Positions 48,761-62,700 of a stretch of 64,000 bases of DNA are shown piece by piece. The stretch is from Bombus terrestris (lineage: Eukaryota > Arthropoda > Insecta > Hymenoptera > Apidae): contig NW_025963575.1 of NCBI RefSeq assembly GCF_910591885.1, forward strand, positions 310,001-374,000. Direction: 5' to 3'. The notes under the pieces were generated by a model. It made no database searches, had not been told where the DNA came from, and saw nothing but the letters and a program-made list of their open reading frames with translations. Position numbers and translations under genes: made by a program. How positions within the stretch are numbered: the stretch's first letter is position 1; each line of letters begins with the position of its first letter.

Positions 48761-50730
48761 CCACGGTGTAGAACGATGCCCAACGGTGTCCCACGTTGTC
48801 CAACGGTGTCCCACGTTGTCCAACGGTGTCCCACGTTGTCCCACGTTGTCCCACGGTGTCCAACGATGTCCAACGATGTCCAACGGTGTCCAACGGTGTC
48901 CCACGATGTCCACCGATGTCCAACGGTGTCCAACGGTGTCCAACGGTGTCCAACGGTGTCCAACGGTGTCCCACGTTGTCCCACGTTGTCCCACGATGTC
49001 CCACGTTGTCCCACGTTGTCCCACGTTGTCCAACGATGTCCAACGGTGTCCCACGTTGTCCCACGTTGTCCCACGTTGTCCCACGTTGTCCCACGTTGTC
49101 CAACGATGTCCAACGGTGTCCCACGTTGTCCCACGTTGTCCCACGTTGTCCCACATTGTCCCACGATGTCCCACGTTGTCCAACGATGTCCAACGGTGTC
49201 CCGCGTTGTCCCACGTTGTCCTACGTTGTCCCACGTTGTCCCACGGTGTCCAACGATGTCCAACGATGTCCAACGGTGTCCCACGTTGTCCAACGGTGTC
49301 CAACGATGTCCAACGGTGTCCAACGGTGTCCCACGTTGTCCCACGTTGTCCCACGTTGTCCCACGTTGTCCCACGTTGTCCCACGTTGTTCAACGGTGTC
49401 CCACGGTGTCCAACGGTGTCCCACGTTGTCCCACGTTGTCCCACGTTGTCCCACGTTGTCCCACGTTGTCCCACGTTGTCCCACGGTGTCCAACGGTGTC
49501 CAACGATGTCCAACGGTGTCCAACGGTGTCCCACGATGTCCACCGATGTCCAACGGTGTCCAACGGTGTCCAACGGTGTCCAACGGTGTCCAACGATGTC
49601 CAACGATGTCCAACGATGTCCAACGGTGTCCAACGATGTCCAACGATGTCCAACGGTGTCCCACGATGTCCAACGATGTCCAACGATGTCCAACGGTGTC
49701 CAACGGTGTCCCACGTTGTCCCACGTTGTCCCACGTTGCCCCCCGGTGTCCAACGATGTCCAACGGTGTCCCACGTTGTCCAACGGTGTCCCACGTTGTC
49801 CCACGTTGTCCCACGTTGTCCCACGTTGTCCCACGATGTCCCACGTTGTCCCACGTTGTCCCACGTTGTCCCACGTTGTCCCACAGTGTCCAACGGTGTC
49901 CAACGATGTCCAACGGTGTCCAACGGTGTCCCACGTTGTCCCACGTTGTCCCACGTTGTCCCACGGTGTAGAACGATGCCCAACGGTGTCCCACGTTGTC
50001 CAACGGTGTCCCACGTTGTCCAACGGTGTCCCACGTTGTCCAACGGTGTCCCACGTTGTCCCACGTTGTCCCACGTTGTCCCACGTTGTCCCACGATGTC
50101 CCACGTTGTCCCACGTTGTCCCACGTTGTCCCACGTTGTCCCACGTTGTCCCACGTTGTCCCACGTTGTCCCACGGTGTCCAACGATGCCCAACGGTGTC
50201 CCACGTTGTCCAACGGTGTCCCACGTTGTCCCACGTTGTCCCACGTTGTCCCACGATGTCCCACGTTGTCCCACGTTGTCCCACGTTGTCCCACGTTGTC
50301 CCACGTTGTCCCACGGTGTCCAACGATGTCCAACGGTGTCCCACGTTGTCCAACGGTGTCCCACGTTGTCCCACGTTGTCCCACGTTGTCCCACGTTGTC
50401 CCACGATGTCCCACGGTGTCCAACGATGTCCAACGGTGTCCAACGGTGTCCCACGGTGTCCAACGGTGTCCCACGTTGTCCCACGTTGTCCCACGTTGTC
50501 CCACGTTGTCCCACGATGTCCCACGTTGTCCAACGATGTCCAACGGTGTCCCACGTTGTCCCACGTTGTCCTACGTTGTCCCACGTTGTCCCACGTTGTC
50601 CCACGTTGTCCCACGTTGTCCCACGTTGTCCCACGGTGTCCAACGGTGTCCCACGTTGTCCCACGTTGTCCCACGGTGTCCAACGATATCCAACGGTGTC
50701 CAACGATGTCCAACGGTGTCCCACGTTGTC
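48761..50730 (+). repeat. HOR segment repeated about 3.8 kb later
   Basis: The stop pair at 48761 and the units after it recur from 52571 (offset 3810). ccgcgttgtc 49201 and ctacgttgtc 49221 recur at 53051 and 53071 (offset 3850), as does ccacgttgtt before caacgg (49381/53231). The offset returns to 3810 at the stop pair 49961/53771. The copies thus differ by whole-unit gains and losses. Later landmarks are ctacgttgtc 50571 and caacgatatc 50681. Confidence 0.8.
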
Positions 50731-53700
50731 CAACGGTGTCCCACGTTGTCCCACGTTGTCCCACGTTGTCCCACGATGTCCCACGTTGTCCAACGATGTC
50801 CAACGGTGTCCCACGTTGTCCCACGTTGTCCTACGTTGTCCCACGTTGTCCCACGTTGTCCCACGTTGTCCCACGTTGTCCCACGGTGTCCAACGATGTC
50901 CAACGGTGTCCAGCGGTGTCCCACGGTGTCCAACGGTGTCCCACGTTGTCCCACGTTGTCCCACGTTGTCCCACGTTGTCCCACGGTGTCCCACGTTGTC
51001 CCACGTTGTCCCACGTTGTCCCACGTTGTCCCACGTTGTCCCACGGTGTCCAACGGTGTCCAACGATGTCCAACGGTGTCCAACGGTGTCCCACGTTGTC
51101 CCACGTTGTCCCACGTTGTCCCACGGTGTAGAACGATGCCCAACGGTGTCCCACGTTGTCCAACGGTGTCCCACGTTGTCCAACGGTGTCCCACGTTGTC
51201 CCACGTTGTCCCACGTTGTCCCACGTTGTCCCACGTTGTCCCACGTTGTCCAACGGTGTCCCACGTTGTCCCACGTTGTCCCACGTTGTCCCACGTTGTC
51301 CCACGATGTCCCACGTTGTCCCACGTTGTCCCACGTTGTCCCACGTTGTCCCACGTTGTCCCACGTTGTCCCACGGTGTCCAACGATGCCCAACGGTGTC
51401 CCACGGTGTCCCACGTTGTCCCACGTTGTCCCACGTTGCCCCACGGTGTCCAACGATGTCCAACGGTGTCCCACGTTGTCCAACGGTGTCCCACGTTGTC
51501 CCACGTTGTCCCACGTTGTCCCACGTTGTCCCACGATGTCCCACGTTGTCCCACGTTGTCCCACGTTGTCCCACGTTGTCCCACGTTGTCCCACGTTGTC
51601 CCACGTTGTCCCACGTTGTCCCACGTTGTCCCACGTTGTCCCACGTTGTCCCACGGTGTCCAACGGTGTCCAACGATGTCCAACGGTGTCCAACGGTGTC
51701 CCACGTTGTCCCACGTTGTCCCACGGTGTAGAACGATGCCCAACGGTGTCCCACGTTGTCCAACGGTGCCCCACGTTGTCCAACGGTGTCCCACGTTGTC
51801 CCACGTTGTCCCACGTTGTCCCACGTTGTCCCACGTTGTCCCACGTTGTCCAACGGTGTCCCACGTTGTCCCACGTTGTCCCACGTTGTCCCACGTTGTC
51901 CCACGATGTCCCACGTTGTCCCACGTTGTCCCACGTTGTCCCACGTTGTCCCACGTTGTCCCACGGTGTCCAACGATGCCCAACGGTGTCCCACGGTGTC
52001 CAACGATGCCCAACGGTGTCCCACGTTGTCCAACGGTGTCCCACGTTGTCCCACGTTGTCCCACGTTGTCCCACGTTGTCCCACGTTGTCCCACGTTGTC
52101 CCACGTTGTCCCACGTTGTCCCACGTTGTCCCACGTTGTCCCACGGTGTCCAACGATGTCCAACGGTGTCCCACGTTGTCCAACGGTGTCCCACGTTGTC
52201 CCACGTTGTCCCACTTTGTCCCACGTTGTCCCACGATGTCCCACGTTGTCCCACGTTGTCCCACGTTGTCCCACGTTGTCCCACGTTGTCCCACGGTGTC
52301 CAACGATGTCCAACGGTGTCCCACGTTGTCCAACGGTGTCCCACGTTGTCCCACGTTGTCCCACGTTGTCCCACGTTGTCCCACGATGTCCCACGGTGTC
52401 CAACGATGTCCAACGGTGTCCCACGTTGTCCCACGTTGTCCCACGTTGTCCCACGTTGTTCCATGGTTTCCCACGTTGTCCCACGTTGTCCCACGTTGTC
52501 CCACGTTGTCCAACGATGTCCAACGGTGTCCAACGGTGTCCCACGTTGTCCCACGTTGTCCCACGTTGTCCCACGGTGTAGAACGATGCCCAACGGTGTC
52601 CCACGTTGTCCAACGGTGTCCCACGTTGTCCAACGGTGTCCCACGTTGTCCCACGTTGTCCCACGGTGTCCAACGATGTCCAACGATGTCCAACGGTATC
52701 CAACGGTGTCCCACGATGTCCACCGATGTCCAACGGTGTCCAACGGTGTCCAACGGTGTCCAACGGTGTCCAACGGTGTCCCACGTTGTCCCACGTTGTC
52801 CCACGATGTCCCACGTTGTCCCACGTTGTCCCACGTTGTCCAACGATGTCCAACGGTGTCCCACGTTGTCCCACGTTGTCCCACGTTGTCCCACGTTGTC
52901 CCACGTTGTCCAACGATGTCCAACGGTGTCCCACGTTGTCCCACGTTGTCCAACGATGTCCAACGGTGTCCCACGTTGACCCACGTTGTCCCACGTTGTC
53001 CCACGTTGTCCCACGATGTCCCACGTTGTCCAACGATGTCCAACGGTGTCCCGCGTTGTCCCACGTTGTCCTACGTTGTCCCACGTTGTCCCACGGTGTC
53101 CAACGATGTCCAACGATGTCCAACGGTGTCCCACGTTGTCCAACGGTGTCCAACGATGTCCAACGGTGTCCAACGGTGTCCCACGTTGTCCCACGTTGTC
53201 CCACGTTGTCCCACGTTGTCCCACGTTGTCCCACGTTGTTCAACGGTGTCCCACGGTGTCCAACGGTGTCCCACGTTGTCCCACGTTGTCCCACGTTGTC
53301 CCACGTTGTCCCACGTTGTCCCACGTTGTCCCACGGTGTCCAACGGTGTCCAACGATGTCCAACGGTGTCCAACGGTGTCCCACGATGTCCACCGATGTC
53401 CAACGGTGTCCAACGGTGTCCAACGGTGTCCAACGGTGTCCAACGATGTCCAACGATGCCCAACGGTGTCCAACGGTGTCCCACGTTGTCCCACGTTGTC
53501 CCACGTTGTCCCACGTTGTCCCACGTTGTCCCACGGTGTCCAACGGTGTCCAACGATGTCCAACGGTGTCCAACGGTGTCCCACGTTGTCCCACGTTGTC
53601 CCACGTTGTCCCACGTTGTCCCACGTTGTCCCACGTTGTCCCACGTTGTCCCACGTTGTCCCACGTTGTCCCACGTTGTCCCACGTTGTCCCACGGTGTC

Positions 53701-54400
53701 CAACGGTGTCCAACGATGTCCAACGGTGTCCAACGGTGTCCCACGTTGTCCCACGTTGTCCCACGTTGTCCCACGGTGTAGAACGATGCCCAACGGTGTC
53801 CCACGTTGTCCAACGGTGTCCCACGTTGTCCAACGGTGTCCCACGTTGTCCAACGGTGTCCCACGTTGTCCCACGTTGTCCCACGTTGTCCCACGTTGTC
53901 CCACGATGTCCCACGTTGTCCCACGTTGTCCCACGTTGTCCCACGTTGTCCCACGTTGTCCCACGTTGTCCCACGTTGTCCCACGGTGTCCAACGATGCC
54001 CAACGGTGTCCCACGTTGTCCAACGGTGTCCCACGTTGTCCCACGTTGTCCCACGTTGTCCCACGATGTCCCACGTTGTCCCACGTTGTCCCACGTTGTC
54101 CCACGTTGTCCCACGTTGTCCCACGGTGTCCAACGATGTCCAACGGTGTCCCACGTTGTCCAACGGTGTCCCACGTTGTCCCACGTTGTCCCACGTTGTC
54201 CCACGTTGTCCCACGATGTCCCACGGTGTCCAACGATGTCCAACGGTGTCCAACGGTGTCCCACGGTGTCCAACGGTGTCCCACGTTGTCCCACGTTGTC
54301 CCACGTTGTCCCACATTGTCCCACGTTGTCCTACGTTGTCCCACGTTGTCCCACGTTGTCCCACGTTGTCCCACGTTGTCCCACGTTGTCCCACGGTGTC
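50731..54400 (+). repeat. 8.3-kb HOR, copy 1 of a 3.67-kb match
   Basis: The segment matches 59041-62700 at offset 8310 and, after one A-run indel, 8300. Private units shared only by the two copies include ccactttgtc (52211/60511) and the cagcggtgtc of this region (50911/59221). ccgcgttgtc (53051/61351), ccacattgtc (54311/62611), ctacgttgtc (50831/59141, 53071/61371, 54331/62631) and four stop pairs also agree. Differences noticed: 51851, 52691, 52951, 52971, 53451 and 53981. Confidence 0.93.
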
Positions 54401-54780
54401 CAACGGTGTCCAACGGTGTCCCACGGTGTCCAACGGTGTCCAACGGTGTCCCACGGTGTCCAACGGTGTCCCACGTTGTCCCACGTTGTCCCACGTTGTC
54501 CCACGTTGTCCCACGTTGTCCCACGGTGTCCAACGGTGTCCAACGGTGTCCCACGGTGTCCAACGGTGTCCAACGGTGTCCCACGTTGTCCAACGATGTC
54601 CAACGGTGTCCCACGTTGTCCCACGTTGTCCCACGTTGTCCCACGTTGTCCCACGGTGTCCAACGGTGTCCAACGGTGTCCCACGGTGTCCAACGGTGTC
54701 CAACGGTGTCCCACGGTGTCCAACGGTGTCCCACGTTGTCCCACGTTGTCCCACGTTGTCCCACGTTGTCCCACGTTGTC
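54391..54780 (+). repeat. Three tandem copies of a 130-bp subrepeat
   Basis: Bases 54391-54520, 54521-54650 and 54651-54780 are 13 units each. The first and third read D B B D B B D B followed by five A. The second reads D B B D B B A C B followed by four A. Within each copy D B B itself recurs with a 30-bp period. I saw no equal block at the matching place in the 62.7-kb copy, where the two 8.3-kb copies separate. Confidence 0.92.
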
Positions 54781-54820
54781 CAACGATGTCCAACGGTGTC
54801 CCACGTTGTCCCACGTTGTC

Positions 54821-55940
54821 CTACGTTGTCCCACGTTGTCCCACGTTGTCCCACGTTGTCCCACGTTGTCCCACGTTGTCCCACGGTGTCCAACGGTGTC
54901 CCACGTTGTCCCACGTTGTCCCACGGTGTCCAACGATATCCAACGGTGTCCAACGATGTCCAACGGTGTCCCACGTTGTCCAACGGTGTCCCACGTTGTC
55001 CCACGTTGTCCCACGTTGTCCCACGATGTCCCACGTTGTCCAACGATGTCCAACGGTGTCCCACGTTGTCCCACGTTGTCCTACGTTGTCCCACGTTGTC
55101 CCACGTTGTCCCACGTTGTCCCACGTTGTCCCACGGTGTCCAACGATGTCCAACGGTGTCCAACGGTGTCCCACGGTGTCCAACGGTGTCCCACGTTGTC
55201 CCACGTTGTCCCACGTTGTCCCACGTTGTCCTACGGTGTCCCACGTTGTCCCACGTTGTCCCACGTTGTCCCACGTTGTCCCACGTTGTCCCACGGTGTC
55301 CAACGGTGTCCAACGATGTCCAACGGTGTCCAACGGTGTCCCACGTTGTCCCACGTTGTCCCACGTTGTCCCACGGTGTAGAACGATGCCCAACGGTGTC
55401 CCACGTTGTCCAACGGTGTCCCACGTAGTCCAACGGTGTCCCACGTTGTCCCACGTTGTCCCACGTTGTCCCACGTTGTCCCACGTTGTCCCACGTTGTC
55501 CAACGGTGTCCCACGTTGTCCCACGTTGTCCCACGTTGTCCCACGTTGTCCCACGATGTCCCACGTTGTCCCACGTTGTCCCACGTTGTCCCACGTTGTC
55601 CCACGTTGTCCCACGTTGTCCCACGGTGTCCAACGATGCCCAACGGTGTCCCACGGTGTCCAACGATGCCCAACGGTGTCCCACGTTGTCCAACGGTGTC
55701 CCACGTTGTCCCACGTTGTCCCACGTTGTCCCACGATGTCCCACGTTGTCCCACGTTGTCCCACGTTGTCCCACGTTGTCCCACGTTGTCCCACGTTGTC
55801 CCACGGTGTGCAACGATGCCCAACGGTGTCCCACGTTGTCCAACGGTGTCCCACGTTGTCCCACGTTGTCCCACGTTGTCCCACGTTGTCCCACGATGTC
55901 CCACGTTGTCCCACGCTGTCCCACGTTGTCCCACGTTGTC
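54821..55940 (+). repeat. 8.07-kb-spaced duplicate, copy 1
   Basis: The segment matches 62891-64000 at offset 8070 and then 8060. Landmarks: caacgatatc 54931/63001, ctacgttgtc 55081/63151, ctacggtgtc 55231/63301, stop pair 55371/63441, ccacggtgtg + caacgatgcc 55801/63861. The run of A before 55801 has six units here and five in the partner. Private to this copy are ccacgtagtc at 55421, which makes a TAG, and ccacgctgtc at 55911. Confidence 0.9.
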
Positions 55941-58900
55941 CCACGTTGTCCCACGGTGTCCAACGATGTCCAACGGTGTCCCACGTTGTCCCACGGTGTC
56001 CAACGATGTCCAACGGTGTCCCACGTTGTCCCACGTTGTCCCACGTTGTCCCACGTTGTCCCACGATGTCCCACGGTGTCCAACGATGTCCAACGGTGTC
56101 CAACGGTGTCCCACGGTGTCCCACGGTGTCCCACGTTGTCCCACGTTGTCCCACGTTGTCCCACGTTGTCCCACGTTGTCCCACGATGTCCCACGTTGTC
56201 CCACGTTGTCCCACGTTGTCCCACGTTGTCCCACGTTGTCCCACGGTGTCCAACGATGTCCAACGGTGTCCCACGTTGTCCAACGATGTCCAACGATGTC
56301 CAACGGTGTCCCACGTTGTCCAACGGTGTCCAACGATGTCCAACGGTGTCCAACGGTGTCCCACGTTGTCCCACGTTGTCCCACGTTGTCCCACGTTGTC
56401 CCACGTTGTCCCACGTTGTTCAACGGTGTCCCACGGTGTCCAACGGTGTCCCACGTTGTCCCACGTTGTCCCACGTTGTCCCACGTTGTCCCACGTTGTC
56501 CCACGTTGTCCCACGGTGTCCAACGGTGTCCAACGATGTCCAACGGTGTCCAACGGTGTCCCACGATGTCCACCGATGTCCAACGGTGTCCAACGGTGTC
56601 CAACGGTGTCCAACGGTGTCCAACGATGTCCAACGATGTCCAACGATGTCCAACGGTGTCCAACGATGTCCAACGATGTCCAACGGTGTCCCACGATGTC
56701 CAACGATGTCCAACGATGTCCAACGGTGTCCAACGGTGTCCCACGTTGTCCCACGATGTCCCACGTTGTCCCACGGTGTCCAACGGTGTCCAACGATGTC
56801 CAACGGTGTCCAACGGTGTCCCACGTTGTCCCACGTTGTCCCACGTTGTCCCACGGTGTAGAACGATGCCCAACGGTGTCCCACGTTGTCCAACGGTGTC
56901 CCACGTTGTCCAACGGTGTCCCACGTTGTCCAACGGTGTCCCACGTTGTCCCACGTTGTCCCACGTTGTCCCACGTTGTCCCACGATGTCCCACGTTGTC
57001 CCACGTTGTCCCACGTTGTCCCACGTTGTCCCACGTTGTCCCACGTTGTCCCACGTTGTCCCACGGTGTCCAACGATGCCCAACGGTGTCCCACGTTGTC
57101 CAACGGTGTCCCACGTTGTCCCACGTTGTCCCACGTTGTCCCACGATGTCCCACGTTGTCCCACGTTGTCCCACGTTGTCCCACGTTGTCCCACGTTGTC
57201 CCACGGTGTCCAACGATGTCCCACGGTGTCCCACGTTGTCCAACGGTGTCCCACGTTGTCCCACGTTGTCCCACGTTGTCCCACGTTGTCCCACGTTGTC
57301 CCACGGTGTCCAACGATGTCCCACGGTGTCCAACGGTGTCCCACGGTGTCCAACGGTGTCCCACGTTGTCCCACGTTGTCCCACGTTGTCCCACGTTGTC
57401 CCACGTTGTCCTACGTTGTCCCACGTTGTCCCACGTTGTCACACGTTGTCCCACGTTGTCCCACGTTGTCCCACGGTGTCCAACGGTGTCCCACGTTGTC
57501 CCACGTTGTCCCACGTTGTCCCACGTTGTCCCTCGTTGTCCCACGTTGTCCCACGTTGTCCCACGTTGTCCCACGTTGTCCCACGTTGTCCCACGTTGTC
57601 CCACGTTGTCCCACGTTGTCCCACGTTGTCCCACGTTGTCCCACGTTGTCCCACGGTGTCCAACGGTGTCCAACGGTGTCCAACGGTGTCCAACGATGTC
57701 CAACGGTGTCCAACGGTGTCCCACGGTGTCCAACGGTGTCCAACGGTGTCCCACGGTGTCCAACGGTGTCCCACGTTGTCCCACGTTGTCCCACGTTGTC
57801 CCACGTTGTCCCACGATGTCCCACGTTGTCCAACGATGTCCAACGGTGTCCCACGTTGTCCCACGTTGTCCTACGTTGTCCCACGTTGTCCCACGTTGTC
57901 CCACGTTGTCCCACGTTGTCCCACGTTGTCCCACGTTGTCCCACGGTGTCCAACGGTGTCCCACGTTGTCCCACGTTGTCCCACGGTGTCCAACGATATC
58001 CAACGGTGTCCAACGATGTCCAACGGTGTCCCACGTTGTCCAACGGTGTCCCACGTTGTCCCACGTTGTCCCACGTTGTCCCACGATGTCCCACGTTGTC
58101 CAACGATGTCCAACGGTGTCCCACGTTGTCCCACGTTGTCCTACGTTGTCCCACGTTGTCCCACGTTGTCCCACGTTGTCCCACGTTGTCCCACGGTGTC
58201 CAACGATGTCCAACGGTGTCCAACGGTGTCCCACGGTGTCCAACGGTGTCTCACGTTGTCCCACGTTGTCCCACGTTGTCCCACGTTGTCCCACGGTGTC
58301 CCACGTTGTCCCACGTTGTCCCACGTTGTCCCACGTTGTCCCACGTTGTCCCACGGTGTCCAACGGTGTCCAACGATGTCCAACGGTGTCCAACGGTGTC
58401 CCACGTTGTCCCACGTTGTCCCACGTTGTCCCACGGTGTAGAACGATGCCCAACGGTGTCCCACGTTGTCCAACGGTGTCCCACGTTGTCCAACGGTGTC
58501 CCACGTTGTCCAACGGTGTCCCACGTTGTCCAACGGTGTCCCACGTTGTCCCACGTTGTCCCACGTTGTCCCACGTTGTCCCACGATGTCCCACGTTGTC
58601 CCACGTTGTCCCACGTTGTCCCACGTTGTCCCACGTTGTCCCACGTTGTCCCACGTTGTCCCACGGTGTCCAACGATGCCCAACGGTGTCCCACGTTGTC
58701 CAACGGTGTCCCACGTTGTCCCACGTTGTCCCACGTTGTCCCACGATGTCCCACGTTGTCCCACGTTGTCCCACGTTGTCCCACGTTGTCCCACGTTGTC
58801 CCACGGTGTCCAACGATGTCCAACGGTGTCCCACGTTGTCCAACGGTGTCCCACGTTGTCCCACGTTGTCCCACGTTGTCCCACGTTGTCCCACGATGTC

Positions 58901-59040
58901 CCACGGTGTCCACCGATGTCCAACGGTGTCCAACGGTGTCCAACGGTGTCCAACGGTGTCCAACGGTGTCCCACGTTGTCCCACGTTGTCCCACGATGTC
59001 CCACGTTGTCCCACGTTGTCCCACGTTGTCCAACGATGTC
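55941..59040 (+). repeat. HOR segment between the 8-kb copies
   Basis: Stop pairs lie at 56851 and 58431, ccacgttgtt before caacgg at 56411, caccgatgtc at 56571, and ctacgttgtc at 57411, 57871 and 58141 with caacgatatc at 57991. The part 57871-58431 is a third copy of the cassette seen at 54821-55371. Private changes include acacgttgtc at 57441 and cctcgttgtc at 57531. No ccatggtttc unit occurs anywhere between 52461 and 60761. Confidence 0.8.
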
Positions 59041-62000
59041 CAACGGTGTCCCACGTTGTCCCACGTTGTCCCACGTTGTCCCACGATGTCCCACGTTGTC
59101 CAACGATGTCCAACGGTGTCCCACGTTGTCCCACGTTGTCCTACGTTGTCCCACGTTGTCCCACGTTGTCCCACGTTGTCCCACGTTGTCCCACGGTGTC
59201 CAACGATGTCCAACGGTGTCCAGCGGTGTCCCACGGTGTCCAACGGTGTCCCACGTTGTCCCACGTTGTCCCACGTTGTCCCACGTTGTCCCACGGTGTC
59301 CCACGTTGTCCCACGTTGTCCCACGTTGTCCCACGTTGTCCCACGTTGTCCCACGGTGTCCAACGGTGTCCAACGATGTCCAACGGTGTCCAACGGTGTC
59401 CCACGTTGTCCCACGTTGTCCCACGTTGTCCCACGGTGTAGAACGATGCCCAACGGTGTCCCACGTTGTCCAACGGTGTCCCACGTTGTCCAACGGTGTC
59501 CCACGTTGTCCCACGTTGTCCCACGTTGTCCCACGTTGTCCCACGTTGTCCAACGGTGTCCCACGTTGTCCCACGTTGTCCCACGTTGTCCCACGTTGTC
59601 CCACGATGTCCCACGTTGTCCCACGTTGTCCCACGTTGTCCCACGTTGTCCCACGTTGTCCCACGTTGTCCCACGGTGTCCAACGATGCCCAACGGTGTC
59701 CCACGGTGTCCCACGTTGTCCCACGTTGTCCCACGTTGCCCCACGGTGTCCAACGATGTCCAACGGTGTCCCACGTTGTCCAACGGTGTCCCACGTTGTC
59801 CCACGTTGTCCCACGTTGTCCCACGTTGTCCCACGATGTCCCACGTTGTCCCACGTTGTCCCACGTTGTCCCACGTTGTCCCACGTTGTCCCACGTTGTC
59901 CCACGTTGTCCCACGTTGTCCCACGTTGTCCCACGTTGTCCCACGTTGTCCCACGGTGTCCAACGGTGTCCAACGATGTCCAACGGTGTCCAACGGTGTC
60001 CCACGTTGTCCCACGTTGTCCCACGGTGTAGAACGATGCCCAACGGTGTCCCACGTTGTCCAACGGTGCCCCACGTTGTCCAACGGTGTCCCACGTTGTC
60101 CCACGTTGTCCCACGTTGTCCCACGTTGTCCCACGTTGTCCCACGTTGTCCAACGATGTCCCACGTTGTCCCACGTTGTCCCACGTTGTCCCACGTTGTC
60201 CCACGATGTCCCACGTTGTCCCACGTTGTCCCACGTTGTCCCACGTTGTCCCACGTTGTCCCACGGTGTCCAACGATGCCCAACGGTGTCCCACGGTGTC
60301 CAACGATGCCCAACGGTGTCCCACGTTGTCCAACGGTGTCCCACGTTGTCCCACGTTGTCCCACGTTGTCCCACGATGTCCCACGTTGTCCCACGTTGTC
60401 CCACGTTGTCCCACGTTGTCCCACGTTGTCCCACGTTGTCCCACGGTGTCCAACGATGTCCAACGGTGTCCCACGTTGTCCAACGGTGTCCCACGTTGTC
60501 CCACGTTGTCCCACTTTGTCCCACGTTGTCCCACGATGTCCCACGTTGTCCCACGTTGTCCCACGTTGTCCCACGTTGTCCCACGTTGTCCCACGGTGTC
60601 CAACGATGTCCAACGGTGTCCCACGTTGTCCAACGGTGTCCCACGTTGTCCCACGTTGTCCCACGTTGTCCCACGTTGTCCCACGATGTCCCACGGTGTC
60701 CAACGATGTCCAACGGTGTCCCACGTTGTCCCACGTTGTCCCACGTTGTCCCACGTTGTTCCATGGTTTCCCACGTTGTCCCACGTTGTCCCACGTTGTC
60801 CCACGTTGTCCAACGATGTCCAACGGTGTCCAACGGTGTCCCACGTTGTCCCACGTTGTCCCACGTTGTCCCACGGTGTAGAACGATGCCCAACGGTGTC
60901 CCACGTTGTCCAACGGTGTCCCACGTTGTCCAACGGTGTCCCACGTTGTCCCACGTTGTCCCACGGTGTCCAACGATGTCCAACGATGTCCAACGGTGTC
61001 CAACGGTGTCCCACGATGTCCACCGATGTCCAACGGTGTCCAACGGTGTCCAACGGTGTCCAACGGTGTCCAACGGTGTCCCACGTTGTCCCACGTTGTC
61101 CCACGATGTCCCACGTTGTCCCACGTTGTCCCACGTTGTCCAACGATGTCCAACGGTGTCCCACGTTGTCCCACGTTGTCCCACGTTGTCCCACGTTGTC
61201 CCACGTTGTCCAACGATGTCCAACGGTGTCCCACGTTGTCCCACGTTGTCCAACGGTGTCCAACGGTGTCCCACGTTGTCCCACGTTGTCCCACGTTGTC
61301 CCACGTTGTCCCACGATGTCCCACGTTGTCCAACGATGTCCAACGGTGTCCCGCGTTGTCCCACGTTGTCCTACGTTGTCCCACGTTGTCCCACGGTGTC
61401 CAACGATGTCCAACGATGTCCAACGGTGTCCCACGTTGTCCAACGGTGTCCAACGATGTCCAACGGTGTCCAACGGTGTCCCACGTTGTCCCACGTTGTC
61501 CCACGTTGTCCCACGTTGTCCCACGTTGTCCCACGTTGTTCAACGGTGTCCCACGGTGTCCAACGGTGTCCCACGTTGTCCCACGTTGTCCCACGTTGTC
61601 CCACGTTGTCCCACGTTGTCCCACGTTGTCCCACGGTGTCCAACGGTGTCCAACGATGTCCAACGGTGTCCAACGGTGTCCCACGATGTCCACCGATGTC
61701 CAACGGTGTCCAACGGTGTCCAACGGTGTCCAACGGTGTCCAACGATGTCCAACGATGTCCAACGGTGTCCAACGGTGTCCCACGTTGTCCCACGTTGTC
61801 CCACGTTGTCCCACGTTGTCCCACGTTGTCCCACGGTGTCCAACGGTGTCCAACGATGTCCAACGGTGTCCAACGGTGTCCCACGTTGTCCCACGTTGTC
61901 CCACGTTGTCCCACGTTGTCCCACGTTGTCCCACGTTGTCCCACGTTGTCCCACGTTGTCCCACGTTGTCCCACGTTGTCCCACGTTGTCCCACGGTGTC

Positions 62001-62700
62001 CAACGGTGTCCAACGATGTCCAACGGTGTCCAACGGTGTCCCACGTTGTCCCACGTTGTCCCACGTTGTCCCACGGTGTAGAACGATGCCCAACGGTGTC
62101 CCACGTTGTCCAACGGTGTCCCACGTTGTCCAACGGTGTCCCACGTTGTCCAACGGTGTCCCACGTTGTCCCACGTTGTCCCACGTTGTCCCACGTTGTC
62201 CCACGATGTCCCACGTTGTCCCACGTTGTCCCACGTTGTCCCACGTTGTCCCACGTTGTCCCACGTTGTCCCACGTTGTCCCATGGTGTCCAACGATGCC
62301 CAACGGTGTCCCACGTTGTCCAACGGTGTCCCACGTTGTCCCACGTTGTCCCACGTTGTCCCACGATGTCCCACGTTGTCCCACGTTGTCCCACGTTGTC
62401 CCACGTTGTCCCACGTTGTCCCACGGTGTCCAACGATGTCCAACGGTGTCCCACGTTGTCCAACGGTGTCCCACGTTGTCCCACGTTGTCCCACGTTGTC
62501 CCACGTTGTCCCACGATGTCCCACGGTGTCCAACGATGTCCAACGGTGTCCAACGGTGTCCCACGGTGTCCAACGGTGTCCCACGTTGTCCCACGTTGTC
62601 CCACGTTGTCCCACATTGTCCCACGTTGTCCTACGTTGTCCCACGTTGTCCCACGTTGTCCCACGTTGTCCCACGTTGTCCCACGTTGTCCCACGGTGTC
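59041..62700 (+). repeat. 8.3-kb HOR, copy 2 of a 3.67-kb match
   Basis: This is the partner of 50731-54400. The single indel is one A unit fewer in the run at 59501-59550. Landmarks: ctacgttgtc 59141, cagcggtgtc 59221, stop pairs 59431, 60021, 60871 and 62071, ccactttgtc 60511, ccatggtttc 60761, ccgcgttgtc 61351, ccacattgtc 62611. ccatggtgtc at 62281 replaces D and removes a CpG. Confidence 0.93.

Noticed and set aside
42541..51740. Continuation of the 8-kb HOR from 42.5 to 51 kb
   Set aside because: Stop pairs 42541/51121 and 43131/51721 are 8,580-8,590 bp apart, but no private variant supports the pairing and inner landmarks do not line up. I could not confirm it.
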